NCBI GenBank assembly: GCA_963691655.1
Contig: OY829330.1
Location: 2,728,001-2,792,000 of the forward strand
Source: Toxonevra muliebris
Taxonomy: Eukaryota > Arthropoda > Insecta > Diptera > Pallopteridae
Reading direction: 5' to 3'
DNA length: 64,000 bases
The position numbers and the translations under genes are program-made. Below, in pieces: positions 23,457 to 33,605 of this stretch. Within the stretch, counting starts at the first letter, position 1. Each line of letters starts with the position of its first letter. Below the pieces are notes generated by a model. It was not told the origin of the DNA. It worked only from the letters and a program-made list of their open reading frames with translations, and made no database searches.

Positions 23457-23631
23457 TAAAATCCCACTACGACACACACAATTTGATATTTACATTTTTC
23501 ATTTTTATTCAAATTTCAACGCATTTGTGTTTTAGCGCGGTGTTGCCGATTTTCTCTGCTGCTGCTGCAAAAAGAAACAAAATTGAATTTGGTTTGAATT
23601 GTTTATGTTTGTGTTGGTGGTAATCGATGGG

Positions 23632-24022
23632 TAGTTTATTAGTTTGTCATCTTACATCATTGATGCCTAAGACAAAGTTGTTTATTATGAAAAGATAAAT
23701 ATTGTCTGCTTTTACACCTATCCTCCAGCTGCTAAGCTACTTTGGGAGATTTTTGGAGTATATGTCCCCAAAACCAATTTTGGTGTTCATACTTTTTTAT
23801 GGGGAATATTTTTGTCGAAGGAGGTATGTCAAAATTCCTAGCCATTTAGCCTGTATGAACAATTTTAAATAAATTTTTGACAAAAATCCTCTAAAACAGA
23901 GGTACAGAGAGCAGGTGGAGGGTTGGTGTGGAGAGAACATTTTTTTATCTTTTTGTAATACACAACTTTGCCTCAGACGCCAAAGTTGTAGGACCTCAAA
24001 AAAATATACTTATCTACCAACA
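23632..24022. mobile_element. MITE of the same family, copy 2
   Basis: Left end GGTAGTTTATTAGTTTG; inner TIR text AGACAAAGTTGTTTATTATG; right end CAACTTTGCCTCAGACGCC. The order of internal blocks (GTACAGAGAGC, GGAGG, GAACA) matches copy 1, but it is more diverged. Confidence 0.75.
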
Positions 24023-24106
24023 TCAATTATATATGCTATGATTTTTGCAAAAGAAATAAAATGAAGTAAAGCAAAAATATATTCCGTCGCATGTGCAAAT
24101 GTATCG

Positions 24107-24182
24107 TCGCCTGAGAATTGATTTGGCGTATGTGTATAATTATTCCTATGCCTATTCGCCAAATCCGTTCTCAGGCGACGGT
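24107..24182. repeat. Mini-hairpin element, copy 2
   Basis: CGTCGCCTGAGAATTGATTT, a spacer of about 28 bp, then a near-perfect inverted arm ending CTCAGGCGACG. The arms are the same as in the copy at 22220 and the spacer is unrelated in detail. Confidence 0.8.
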
Positions 24183-24258
24183 ATGTTTGTATAATTTATA
24201 TGTATATATGTAAAATAAATACAAAAGTTGTTTGTTTACATGTTATCGTAGCAGCGAT

Positions 24259-24474
24259 ATATGAAATTTAACATGTACAAAAGAATTAAGATTGCACCTC
24301 ATGTTAAAATCAGATTGTAACAGAAAACCGAAGGAAAGAATAAGAAGAAGAGTCGTGTATGTTTTTGTTATTTTCCCGATAGTTAACGAAGTTTAGCCAT
24401 TACAGCAATTTCAAAATGAATGCACCTCATATGAAGCGTAAATTTTCATATCATAAATTTTTATTTAATTTATC
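24259..24474 (+). repeat. About 215-bp duplicated repeat, copy 1
   Basis: Contains TGCACCTCATGTTAAAATC, GAAAGAATAAGAAGAAGAG and CAATTTCAAAATGAA followed by GCACCTCATATGAA. It aligns throughout with 24589-24806, about 330 bp downstream in the same orientation. No coding content. Confidence 0.75.
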
Positions 24475-24588
24475 AATATTCAATACAATAAATGCATGTA
24501 CTTCGGAAGTAATGTATTTAAATTTTTTCTTAAATAACTACGTTTGTAGTTAATAATAATAAAAATAATAAAAGATAAGAAGTAAATA

Positions 24589-24806
24589 CAAACATTTATG
24601 AAATGTAACATGCACAAAATAATTAGCACCGCATCTCATGTTAAAATCTGACTGTAGCAGAAAACCGAAGCAAAGAATAAGAAGAAGAGTTGCGTGTTTT
24701 TGTTGTTTTTCCGATAGTTGACGAAGATAAGCTATTACAGCAATTTCAAAATGAACATTGCACCTCATATGAAATGTAGATTTTTATATTATATATTTTT
24801 ATTTCC
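24589..24806 (+). repeat. About 215-bp duplicated repeat, copy 2
   Basis: Same block order as copy 1 (GCATCTCATGTTAAAATCTG, AAAGAATAAGAAGAAGAG, TTTCAAAATGAACATTGCAC). Probably a pair of related non-autonomous elements or a local duplication. Confidence 0.75.
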
Positions 24807-25230
24807 ACTTTTTTTTTCCATGTTAAAAATATGAGATGTCATGTGATAAACTACATGAGTGTAGTTATTTTATATTTGAAAAATAATGTAAACAAAGAAA
24901 TTGCAATTGTAAACAAAGAAAGCAAAATTAAAAAAAAGTATGAAATTTAAAATTTTCAAACAAAAAATTTTAAATTAAAATCTATGAGCGTTTTTGGATT
25001 GCTTTTTTTTTCTATCTCTCTAATGTAATAATACGCAAAGATAATAATAATTTTTTGTAGGTTTTCATTTATTCATTGTTTATGAGTTTATTGAATTTCA
25101 TAAAATCAAATCAAAAAATTATATTCAAAAGTATCTACATGCATGTGCATAACAAAAAATACCGTTGCGTTCGCTTCATCGGTATGGCACCTCATAAATG
25201 GTTTCTAGTTTTTTACGTTCCAAAAAGCCT

Positions 25231-25314
25231 AAGAGCAAATTGCGACCTCTTTGTAGTCTATACTCTTTGCGCTTACAAAGAGTATAGATTGTAAAGAGAT
25301 CGCAATTTGCTCTT
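25231..25314. repeat. Long hairpin: 39-bp arms, 6-bp loop
   Basis: The left arm 25231-25269 (AAGAGCAAATTGCGACCTCT and on) and right arm 25276-25314 are reverse complements with about 4 mismatches, separated by CGCTTA. The right arm is the start of repeat family A copy 3, so this may be two family A ends head to head. Confidence 0.85.
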
Positions 25315-25560
25315 GCTGGAATCGAAACAAAAAATCATGGAAACAGCAGCGAGGTGCAATACCGATGGTGGGACAGCGACGGTTGTCAACACATCCAGCA
25401 GACAAAAATGTATGAATGAATGAGTTTGACGTGTTTGATGAAATAAATATTTAACATTTCTTTTAGCAAATAACTTTCAACATTTACAATATTTATATAT
25501 TCTTTATATACAAATATGTAAACGTTTTGTTTTGATTTTATGAATTTTATATAAGTACTT
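25285..25560 (+). repeat. Repeat family A, copy 3
   Basis: Starts TTGTAAAGAGATCGCAATTT, contains GCGAGGTGCAATACCGATGG and CAACACATCCAGC, and ends with the TACAAATATGTAAACGTTTT block. Aligns with 8256-8500 and with 22789-22885. Confidence 0.75.
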
Positions 25561-26560
25561 TTAAATCTTTTTGTACTGATTTCATGAAATCAAAATGCGA
25601 AGAAATATTATCACTATTTTCAACATTGTACCTAAATATATGTACGTAAATAAGTATATTTAGCTAAAATGTTAGAACTTTTCATATTTTATTTTTTAAT
25701 ATATAAATAAATTATTCTTCTTGTACATTTTTACATCCATAACAACAAATCTTCTTCTTACTATGTATTTGGCAAATGCCTTTATTTCATTTCTGTTTCA
25801 AAATGTAGAATCACAACGAGGTGCATTTATGTGAGAAGATATAATTTGAATTCTGTTATATTTAATGAATAGGGCTATTCGCAATCTGGGGAAAATGATC
25901 TTGCACGAGTCCAATAATTAATTGTGACATTGCTTAGACAATTGGTTTTGATTCAATGTGTCAACAATTTCAAATTCAAATTGAGTTCAAGTGACTTCAA
26001 AACCTCAATTGACTTCAAGTCACTCCAATTTAGGTCAAATTGTCGGTTGTTAACCATGACTTCAAAGTATTGCAATTAAATTGAATGCATTCTTTTACAG
26101 CTCTCGTCACACACACAAGACTAAAAAGTAAAAAATAATAATTTAAATAAAAAATATTTCTAATATGCCACGTTTCCAAAATGGACTAAAAAGTATAAAA
26201 TAATTTCTCCAAACCCCATACAGATTCACAACCACATATAGATTCCTTATCCCATATAGATTGTCTTGAAAATTTGTAACTGTAAATTACTAAAAATCAT
26301 TCGAAGTTTTGCACATAAGACAAAAGTTGAAATTTTGTTCCACTGTGTTATCATAAAGTAACTAACCTATGATTTTAAAACTTCATTGGAAAATCGGGGG
26401 TAGGTTTTTTTCACATAAACTCTTCTGCTAAGTTGATCAGCACCAAATATACTATTTTTCTAGATTTCTAGGGGGTAGCCGATGTCTCGAAAAATTCGAT
26501 CACTCTTAGTATTTATATATGGCAAAATTTTTAATATACCTTTTAAAAAGTTGAAACGCG
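25561..26560. other. AT-rich DNA without a gene
   Basis: No supported ORF or repeat end. The stretch 25890-26050 has several CAATT and TTGAC words but no clear structure. Confidence 0.45.
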
Positions 26561-26572
26561 AAAAGCTACCTA

Positions 26573-26892
26573 GGTTCGGTTAGGTTGGAGTGGCTGTCGA
26601 CAGACACACTTAGGCCTGAACGGCCCATTGTGATACCACATAGTTGGACCTACAGTTTAACGCCGATTCCGAACGGCGGTGTGGCAATTTTTTATCGGCT
26701 TGGTGGTTTTGCCATTACCAACCAAGGTGTGCACTTATACACTATCTTATAATTCTCATACACTTCATGTTGATAGTGACTATAAGAAAGTAATGAAAAT
26801 TAACCACCAGACGAAGACGGGAATCGAACCCGAACTTCCCAGTTGAAAGTCTAGTGCACTATCCACTAGGCTATCGAGGTCGTCAAAAAAAA
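26573..26892 (-). mobile_element. tRNA-derived SINE, copy 1, LINE-like tail
   Basis: On the minus strand the head starts near 26884. It contains an A box (TAGCCTAGTGGATAG) and a B box (GGTTCGATTCC) of RNA polymerase III promoters, in a tRNA-like arrangement. A body follows (GAGAATTATAAGATAGTG, then GGCAAAACCACCAAGCCG), then a tail containing TGTGGTATCACAATG and GCCACTCCAACCTAACC. Those two tail blocks are also in the 3' end of the LINE at 38157-41545. A target duplication AAAAGCTACCTA flanks it at 26561-26572 and 26893-26904. An extra A-run lies next to the head side. Confidence 0.88.
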
Positions 26893-26904
26893 AAAAGCTA
26901 CCTA

Positions 26905-28185
26905 ATTTTCTAATATTTTTTATTGTTATGTTTTTTCAGTTTTTTGAGTAAAAGAATATACAAATTTTCTGTTTTATTTTTTACAAGAAAACGCTTAGGA
27001 ATCACAAAAATCTTCCTTCATTAAACTTCGAACGGAATTATATTCGCATTAGCACGGAATTAGTTTTACTAACAAATTTTTAGCACGGAATTAGCTGCAA
27101 TTAAAGGTTGTAAAGAATTGGAAATAAATGATTCAAATTTTAAAAATACTTAAATATTTTAACTTTTATTTAAAAAAAAAAGTCAAGCAATACATGAAAC
27201 CTGAATTTTTAACTTGGGTACCATTGACATCATCACAATTTCTTTTTAAAGATCAAAACGCCTTAGAGGCACGGAATTAGCTGCATTTACCTCAAATATC
27301 GATAGATATAAAACTTCGTTTTAAAATCCAGTTGAATGTATTTTTTTTTTTAATTTTAACTGACATTTAGACTTTTTTGTGCCTTTTTAGCTTTATACTG
27401 TCTTTTTGTAGTTTTTTAATGCTTTTTTCTACATATTTTGCAATTTCATTTTGCCTTTTTCTTAGTTTTTAGGTCCACAAAATCCGCTCCCTGGTTATAA
27501 GACAGATATGAGAAAAAATAAGCCAAAAAACACCTATGTGGATAACGTTTTGGTTCATATGGATAATTTTTATTTTTTATTTGTCACCAAAAATACTTGA
27601 TGTATCCGCCACTGGTTACCTTGATTTCATTTACACTTCTTGTCAACATTACAATAACATTAATAAAGCTTGTAATATTGTTATGCATGAAAGTTAATTT
27701 TGGGATTTTTTTGCATATTGCAATTGAAATTTTGTTTTAGTTGAGCTGAGTAAATAAGTACATACATATGAGGCATTTCATGTGAAGCGGACAACATAAA
27801 AAAATGTGAAGTTCTGAAATTCGGCTTAATTGAACTTCTAGAAAATATGAATGTGGACACACAATTTTTGTTTTTGTATGAAGTTTATTTGTCATGTTAT
27901 GGGTTTCTAAAGAATTGACGTAATTGAAATATGGATTTTTCAAAAGTAATTTTTAGAATCAAACAAATTTACAATAAAATATTGAACATGGTGATTTAAA
28001 TAGGAAATTTACTGTTCCTTTCAATTATGGAATCAGACAGGAAATTAAAATTTTTTTTATGCACCAAACCGGAAGTAAAAGTTTAAAAGCAGAATTTTAA
28101 TAACTTCGACTATATAAAAAAAAATAAATTTATTTAAAAATAAACTTACCTTAAAGTATTTAAATAATACTCTACCAATTTCAAA
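26905..28185. other. AT-rich DNA; repeated GCACGGAATTAG motif
   Basis: At 27050-27295 the word CACGGAATTAG occurs three times, twice as GCACGGAATTAGCTGCA, spaced irregularly; this may be the remains of a small element. No coding region is supported in the rest. Confidence 0.4.
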
Positions 28186-28292
28186 ATAGGATCTACATTA
28201 GTTTAGGAGATAGATACATAGACGTCGCACTGAGCGTGGTAGCTATGTACTTTAATTCATGTATCTCCTAAACTAATGCAGATCCCATTTTT
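28186..28292. repeat. 107-bp hairpin element
   Basis: ATAGGATCTACATTAGTTTA at the left is mirrored by the reverse complement at the right (CTAATGCAGATCCCAT). Arms are about 32 bp with few mismatches and continue through GGAGATA. There is a short central spacer. No coding content. Confidence 0.75.
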
Positions 28293-28329
28293 AAGGATTT
28301 GATTTTGGTAAATCTTATGGCGGGGTCGA

Positions 28330-28524
28330 ATTGGTGGTCGCCTTAGCATAGTGGTTAGTGTGTTGGACTGCTACTCAGAGGTGCCTGGGTTCATATCTCG
28401 GCACGCTCAAAAATAGAAAATAAAAAACAAAATTTACACGGCACCACTTCTTGGCTGGCAATGGCAAGCCTCCAAGAGTAAAAAAATGCCAATGAAAATC
28501 TTTTCTCTTCCCCATTCGTGTACA
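28330..28524 (+). mobile_element. Second tRNA-derived SINE type
   Basis: GGTCGCCTTAGCATAGTGG followed by TTAGTGTGTTGGACTGC, and then CTGGGTTCATATCTC, give A-box and B-box positions of a tRNA-like head. An A-rich stretch and a unique body follow. It is unrelated in sequence to the SINE at 26573. The 3' boundary against the LINE fragment at about 28525 is approximate, and no target duplication was identified. Confidence 0.6.
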
Positions 28525-29470
28525 TACATGTCCCACGGCAGCCATGGAGGCATTACTCGACCTCCCCCCTCTACATATAGTTATAAAGACGGCTGCCAAA
28601 AAGACACTTATAGGCATATCAAGGGAAGGAGCTGGCATGAGGAAAATCCTCAGCAGTAGGGACCTCGAAGGTATCTCTGCTGACATTCCCCTATCCGCCC
28701 TGACTAGAGATAATATGAACAAAAGATACAACTTCGAAAAATACTTCAAAGTTATACTTAGTAACAAGAGAGAATGGGACATCCAGACTTTCCATACCTC
28801 ACAAAGAACACACACTCAGATGGAGATTCTTGCCATATGGCTCTTTGCACAGTTCAACCTTGAACGTGGGTACAAAAAGCAAAAAATAGTAATATACTCT
28901 GATAGTCAAGCTGCTATAAGAGCACTAGATTCAGTTGAGATCACCTCAAAATTAGTATGTGAATGCCAAGAGCTCCTAAACACATTAGGCAAGACTAATA
29001 AGGCAACTCTATTCTGGCTACCAGGACATACAGAAATTTATGGTTATGAAGTAGCCAACCACCTGGTAAGGAACGCAGCAGCCAAGACCGTCATTGGTCC
29101 AGAACCCTTGTTAGGTATAGGAATTCAAACCTTTAAAAGCATGTTAAAAGAAGAGGAACAAAACACCAGATCATCCTACGAGGCAGTCCTCCCAAAGCTA
29201 AGACAGTCAAAGCTACTAATTGGGAAATTCGATCCCAGCAAAGCAGCTTTCTGTCTGAAGTTAAATAAAAGTCAACTGAGGCTAATAATGAGTTTCCTTT
29301 CAGGGCATTGCAAACTGGGGGAGCATATGAAAAACCTAGGTTTAAGTCAGGATATCACTTGTAGATTCTGTAAAGATGACAATCCGAACACATCCTAATG
29401 CACTGCGAGGCACTCACTCGCAAGAGGAAGAGGTACGTGGGGCATTACCACCCAAGTAGTGGGTGGTAGC
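28525..29470 (+). pseudogene. RNase H-type LINE ORF2, C-terminal part
   Basis: The frame 28544-29398 (284 codons) starts inside the protein at MEALLDLPPLHIVIKTAA, the region after RT. The RNase H domain is present only in part: the first catalytic block is deleted near 28775-28800, where text jumps from NKREWDIQ to MEILAI. The second and third blocks are seen (MEILAI, YSDSQAAIRALDS), followed by WLPGH. The C-terminal cysteine and histidine segment follows (LSGHCKLGEHMKNLG, CRFCKDD). A frameshift or stop at 29396 precedes the last few residues. The copy is 5' truncated, the usual fate of LINE insertions. Confidence 0.8.
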
Positions 29471-30203
29471 CTTAAAGCCACACCAGTTATTCCTCAGCAG
29501 GATTGGCTTGTCTGACAACCTTTAAATAGGTTACTATCAGGGGTATAATAGATCTCTTAACCCTCTAGTTCCCATCTTTTTGATTGATAAAAAAAAATCG
29601 GAATTGATTAATATTGGCGTAAAAATCATAAACTGTTTTAAAAACCCAAAAAAAAACTTATGGGCATGGTTTCATGAAGTGAGAAAGTTTGAACGCCTAA
29701 AATTATTTGTTCTTGAATGAGCTTTTTATCAATTTGTTTTATGTAATTAAATATTTTTTATAAAAAATCCTTAGCTATCTGGATACTATGACAGGAAGTA
29801 TTTTATTGATTTTTTTTATTTTTTTTTTCAAATACAATCAAAATAGTTAATTTTCCTATTTTTCACAAATTTTTGACTTTGACTGTCGCTAACTTCTGTA
29901 ATACGCATCATAGCTGATAACTGATTCATTTTTTAAAAAGCTTGGGATATTCCCTAAACGATATGATAAAAAACAACAGAAAACTGTTATGGTAGCAATT
30001 CCATCCCTTTTTGGTGAAGGCCGTCTAGAGGCGGGCTTGGGAACTAGAGGGTTAAGGTCGAAGTACATCACACCCTTTCTAATCTATTTATCTATCTATC
30101 CATTCGTGTATAAATATAACTCACACAACATGAATGGATGCGAAAAGCTCGGCCTTGGCTCCCTCGCCCTCCAGGAGCTGTTGTGCCATAATAGTAGTAG
30201 TAG
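29471..30203 (+). other. 3' untranslated end of the LINE, split by a TTAA MITE
   Basis: The LINE 3' region runs 29471-29556 and continues at 30056-30203 after the 491-bp MITE. It ends in GCTGTTGTGCCATAATAG and a short run of TAG/TAA triplets (30188-30203), a tail type common in these LINE clades. Confidence 0.65.
29561..30051. mobile_element. 491-bp TTAA MITE (piggyBac type), copy 1
   Basis: Flanked by TTAA at 29557-29560 and 30052-30055. TIRs are perfect: CCCTCTAGTTCCC on the left and GGGAACTAGAGGG on the right. TTAA target and CCC ends are the piggyBac superfamily pattern. There is no transposase, so it must be mobilised in trans. A second, truncated copy lies at 37095. It sits inside the LINE 3' region, so it is younger than that LINE copy. 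Confidence 0.9.
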
Positions 30204-31350
30204 TAATGACGAGATGTGGATGAAATTTAGCAAATTTGTACACCTAGCCTTCCCATTATTGTAAACAAATGATGATAAAATTACTTACGTTGTAAAACTT
30301 TTGGTGAAATTCACAGCTCAAAGTTTATACAATTGTATGAATTGTGTGGTACAAAAATATTTTATTATTTTCTTCCGCTTTTTGACTAATTTTTCCCATT
30401 TTTGTTTCTTTTATATTAGTCAATTTGTGTAACAGCTCTTATGAGTCATCGCAAGGTTGCAATTAATTATTCGATTTGCGCAATTTACAAGTTTTTCGAA
30501 AAGAGCGTTCCCGCAAACAAGCATGTAAACTTGAAACACTTGCGCTGTTTGCGAGTTACGCGTTTTCAAGAATTCCCTAATTATATTTGCACTTAGAAAT
30601 ATTGCTAAAAATTTATTTGTCGTTACTTGTAACTAATGTTATAGGCAGAGGTCATTTTCAATGTGAAAATTATCGGAGAAACTCAATATTGGAAGACAAA
30701 CTAAATCATTTGAACTAATGACTATCGAAAACTATGTTATAAATTAAATTAATTTTGATGATTATCCTTTTTGACCCCTGTGCGTTATAGCAGATCACTT
30801 TGGCAGTACTCACGATGCAAGAATGTTTCTATACTGTTCACTTTTCCCTCACAATTCAAAGTTTGTTTCCTCAGAACTGTGAGTAGCAGATGATTCCACG
30901 TAAATACTTTGCTTAGTGCAATTGCATTACCCGCGCTTATTTTTACAATATTCAATCAATTACTAACTGAAACTTTAACCTTCTGTTTGACAAAAATTCA
31001 TTTTCATATTCTTATTTCAGAGGCAAGCTTAAATAACGCTGTTTCATTGTTCTTTTGCAAAACATGCAAAAATATCTCGAAATCCTGACTTGACCGAAAA
31101 AACGTCGAATTTTCAGAAATATTTGATTTTAATTAAATGAGTATATGTACAAACATAATCAAGAATTTCTAAAGTTTACTATTTATAAGTGATTGGGTAA
31201 ATTGAATAGATTTCTATTGAGTTTAATAATATTTGTATTTCACAAATATTATATATATATTATTATATTTCTAAATTTCAATATTCATTGTTTAAGTTAA
31301 TGAAAATAATGAATTATTTTCACAATTTTACAAAAGTAAGAAATACTTAC
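30204..31350. other. AT-rich DNA without a gene; possible intron start at its right edge
   Basis: No ORF or repeat end is supported. If the exon at 31351-31521 is real, this is the beginning of its first intron on the minus strand. Confidence 0.4.
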
Positions 31351-31521
31351 ATGATTTGATTTTTGCGAGAGCACCACCAGTGAATTATTTCTGCTTGTAC
31401 TTGCATTTGGTGATGACACGGATGTGGTCGTTACTGCTGATGGTGCTACTCCTGTTGCTGGTGGTGTCACTCTCGATATATTAGAGGTTGTATATGGCGA
31501 CTTTGGCTGATGTAATTCCAT
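31351..31521 (-). CDS. Candidate first coding exon of an unidentified host gene (partial)
   Basis: On the minus strand an ATG at 31519-31521 opens 57 codons beginning MELHQPKSPYTTSNISRV and ending LSQKSNH. Immediately after the last codon comes GTAAGTATTT, a consensus 5' splice donor, so the exon ends in phase 0. The peptide is rich in Ser, Thr, Pro and Ala and reads as a disordered N-terminus. Base composition rises locally above the AT-rich surroundings, and the codons are varied, unlike the shadow frames nearby. I cannot name the gene. Downstream exons were not found in the window; 31 kb of mobile DNA lies on that side. A chance ORF next to a chance donor is possible. Confidence 0.45.
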
Positions 31522-31830
31522 TATTGTTCAATTTTTAATTTAGTACATCTAGCATTTTCCTATCGATACAACATTTTTATGTACAAATTGTTATTTTTTT
31601 TCGATTTCTCGAAAAAAAACTAAACAATTTTTAATATGTGCACCCTCTAACCCGTAAGGCCGCCTGAGGCAGCAATCACTCTATTTTAATTAATCGATAA
31701 TCTGATTAATTAATTAATTTGATACACAAAAATGCACAAAAGTACGGGAACGCACAAAACCACTTTTCTTGCACGAAACAAAACGTCAAATTTGAACGAC
31801 AGTTAAATTCAAAAAACAAAGTTTTTGTGA
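31522..31830 (-). promoter_or_regulatory. Possible 5' UTR and promoter of the candidate exon
   Basis: Upstream of the ATG the minus strand holds a run of TTAATTAAT words around 31700 and GC-richer text (GCCTCAGGCGGCCTTACG) at about 31655-31680. No certain TATA box or initiator could be fixed. This is suggested only by position. Confidence 0.2.
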
Positions 31831-32640
31831 TATTTAATACAATAAAAATTGTTAAATTTTGCAAGAAAATAAATAAATAATGAAAAAATTAAACATAAAT
31901 TTTTCGCCTGACTACTTTTGTTGAATCTTCTGGTTCACAATCACAATTTGCATTATTCAGAAATAGCAGAAGCTCCTACAGCATCACACAATTGCATTAT
32001 TAACTTGTGAAGAATGTAGTTAAAAATTAACTAATATACTAATAATTCATTTTCAAATGTCTTTTAAACATTTTCCATTTTAAATAACACTTATTTTTCT
32101 AAAAATTCTTTTTTTATTTATTAAAAAGTGAAAAAAGTGGCAACGTTGGCAAATGACATTTCTATTTTTGTTTTTTTTTTTATTTATTAATTTAAAATTT
32201 TTAACGTACGGTTACACCTAAAAATATTTAAATTAAAAATATAAAAAGAGTTATAACCATGGCGATTTATATATGCTTCTTCGTAATCGTATGGTCCCGA
32301 ATAGCAACAGAGCTACAGTCAATTGAACAGTTGGCATATTCGAAAGGACTGCGCGTTGGTATACATTTAGGTTTGGCAGCATGTAGCTCTACTGGAGTCA
32401 TGGGGATACGAACATACTACCGGATCATATTTTTGTTGATTGTGTCTGTTACCCCATGAATGCTTCGACATATCAATGGCTGACTTATCAAAATGCCCCA
32501 CTGCTTACCCACTGACCGCTGGTAGCATCCAGTAGAGCGTAAATACCTATAGATTTTGCTTGCCTCGATCTCCATACAACATCTTATAATATAAAATCGT
32601 ACGTGTGATGTATGTAATAGCATCACGTCTAAACCACAGA
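31831..32640. other. AT-rich DNA without a gene
   Basis: A 66-codon plus frame at 32259-32459 (ATG with a hydrophobic start, VIVWSRIATELQSIEQLA) has some coding-like composition but no recognised motif and no splice context I can support. Confidence 0.3.
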
Positions 32641-32649
32641 ACGTTTATG

Positions 32650-32895
32650 TCTTTTTTGGACTCGCTAGGCAGCGCTGACGTCGAGATAATTCGATAAATT
32701 GTATTTATGGTCCGATTTAGCTCATATTTATAATATATATTAATTACATGCAAAAAAATATTTTTGAAAAATATGGACCCGGTAGGTGGCGCTGGAGCCA
32801 AGATATTTTGATAAGTTTTATTTATGGTCCGATTTAATTCATATTCAGAATATACCATATGTTGGCTACATAGAAAAAAATCTTTTTTTTTCATA
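32650..32895. repeat. Diverged tandem duplication, unit about 110-120 bp
   Basis: Two successive units share GTATTTATGGTCCGATTTA or TTTATTTATGGTCCGATTTA, the preceding TAGGCAGCGCTG / TAGGTGGCGCTG, and the AAAAAAAT-rich end. They are in direct orientation and about 80% alike by eye. Confidence 0.7.
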
Positions 32896-33298
32896 AACCC
32901 GAATTCTCCCAACGTGTCCATATGGACACATGCCCTATCTAAGAAACCAATTTATAAATCAAAGCCAAAAGTTGAATTTATTTTATTTCGGACTTTTTAA
33001 TTCGTTTTATTCTGGGAGAATTTGGATTAAAAACAAATAACATAACTTGCATAAGTTGCACAACAAAGTTTGCCATGTCAGCTAGTTTTCTACAAATTTT
33101 TTCTGGCTTTTCCGCAAATTATGCAGTAATTCGGTGTCCTTTTAGTTTCTCCCTGATTTCGCTATTAACAGTTTATACAAGGTCGAGAGTTATGCGGTAC
33201 AACTTTTTAAACTCCTCTTCATCCTAATAGAAAGGGTCATCAACAAGACGAAAATTTACCCGATCTACCACAATGTTGTCATTTACTCTTGTGATTTT
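32896..33298. other. AT-rich DNA without a gene
   Basis: No ORF or repeat end that I can support. Confidence 0.4.
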
Positions 33299-33605
33299 GT
33301 CGTACGCCAAATAATAAAATGCCATCTTCTGGAGTAGGAAAAATAAAAAATTTCAATGAAATTTGCTTGTTTCACAAAATCGCTTCGAAATTTCACTACA
33401 AATGTGTTTCGATTATTGTCGCAAAGCTTAACGACGCCAAATTTTTCATCGCAAAGTTAACGACAATTGTCGTAAACGAAATGTCAAACTTTGCGACATA
33501 TATCGCTAAAAATTTGTAATAGAATCGCAGTATCGCTAATATTGTCGTTAACTTCACTTAGCGATCCGAAAATTGTCGCTAGCGAGTTACAGAATCGCAC
33601 CCCTG
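33299..33605. repeat. Possible small element with repeated GTCG(C)TAA / CGACAAT words
   Basis: The words CGACAATTGTCG, TTGTCGTTAAC, GTCGCTAGCGAG and TCGCTAA recur in both orientations over 33410-33600. The right edge reads ACAGAATCGCACCCCTG, which reversed is CAGGGGTGCGATTCTGT, a hAT-like terminus. The left end was not found. Confidence 0.45.

Noticed and set aside
22220..25560. CRISPR-like repeat array
   Set aside because: Repeats are irregularly spaced, of several families and mostly inverted pairs; the context is an animal genome.
26811..26890. tRNA gene on the minus strand
   Set aside because: A and B boxes are present, but the sequence is the head of a SINE with a body, tail and target duplication; the same head recurs at 49670 and 51923.
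28330..28400. tRNA gene on the plus strand
   Set aside because: tRNA-like boxes, but no convincing acceptor stem; it is followed by SINE-like body sequence.
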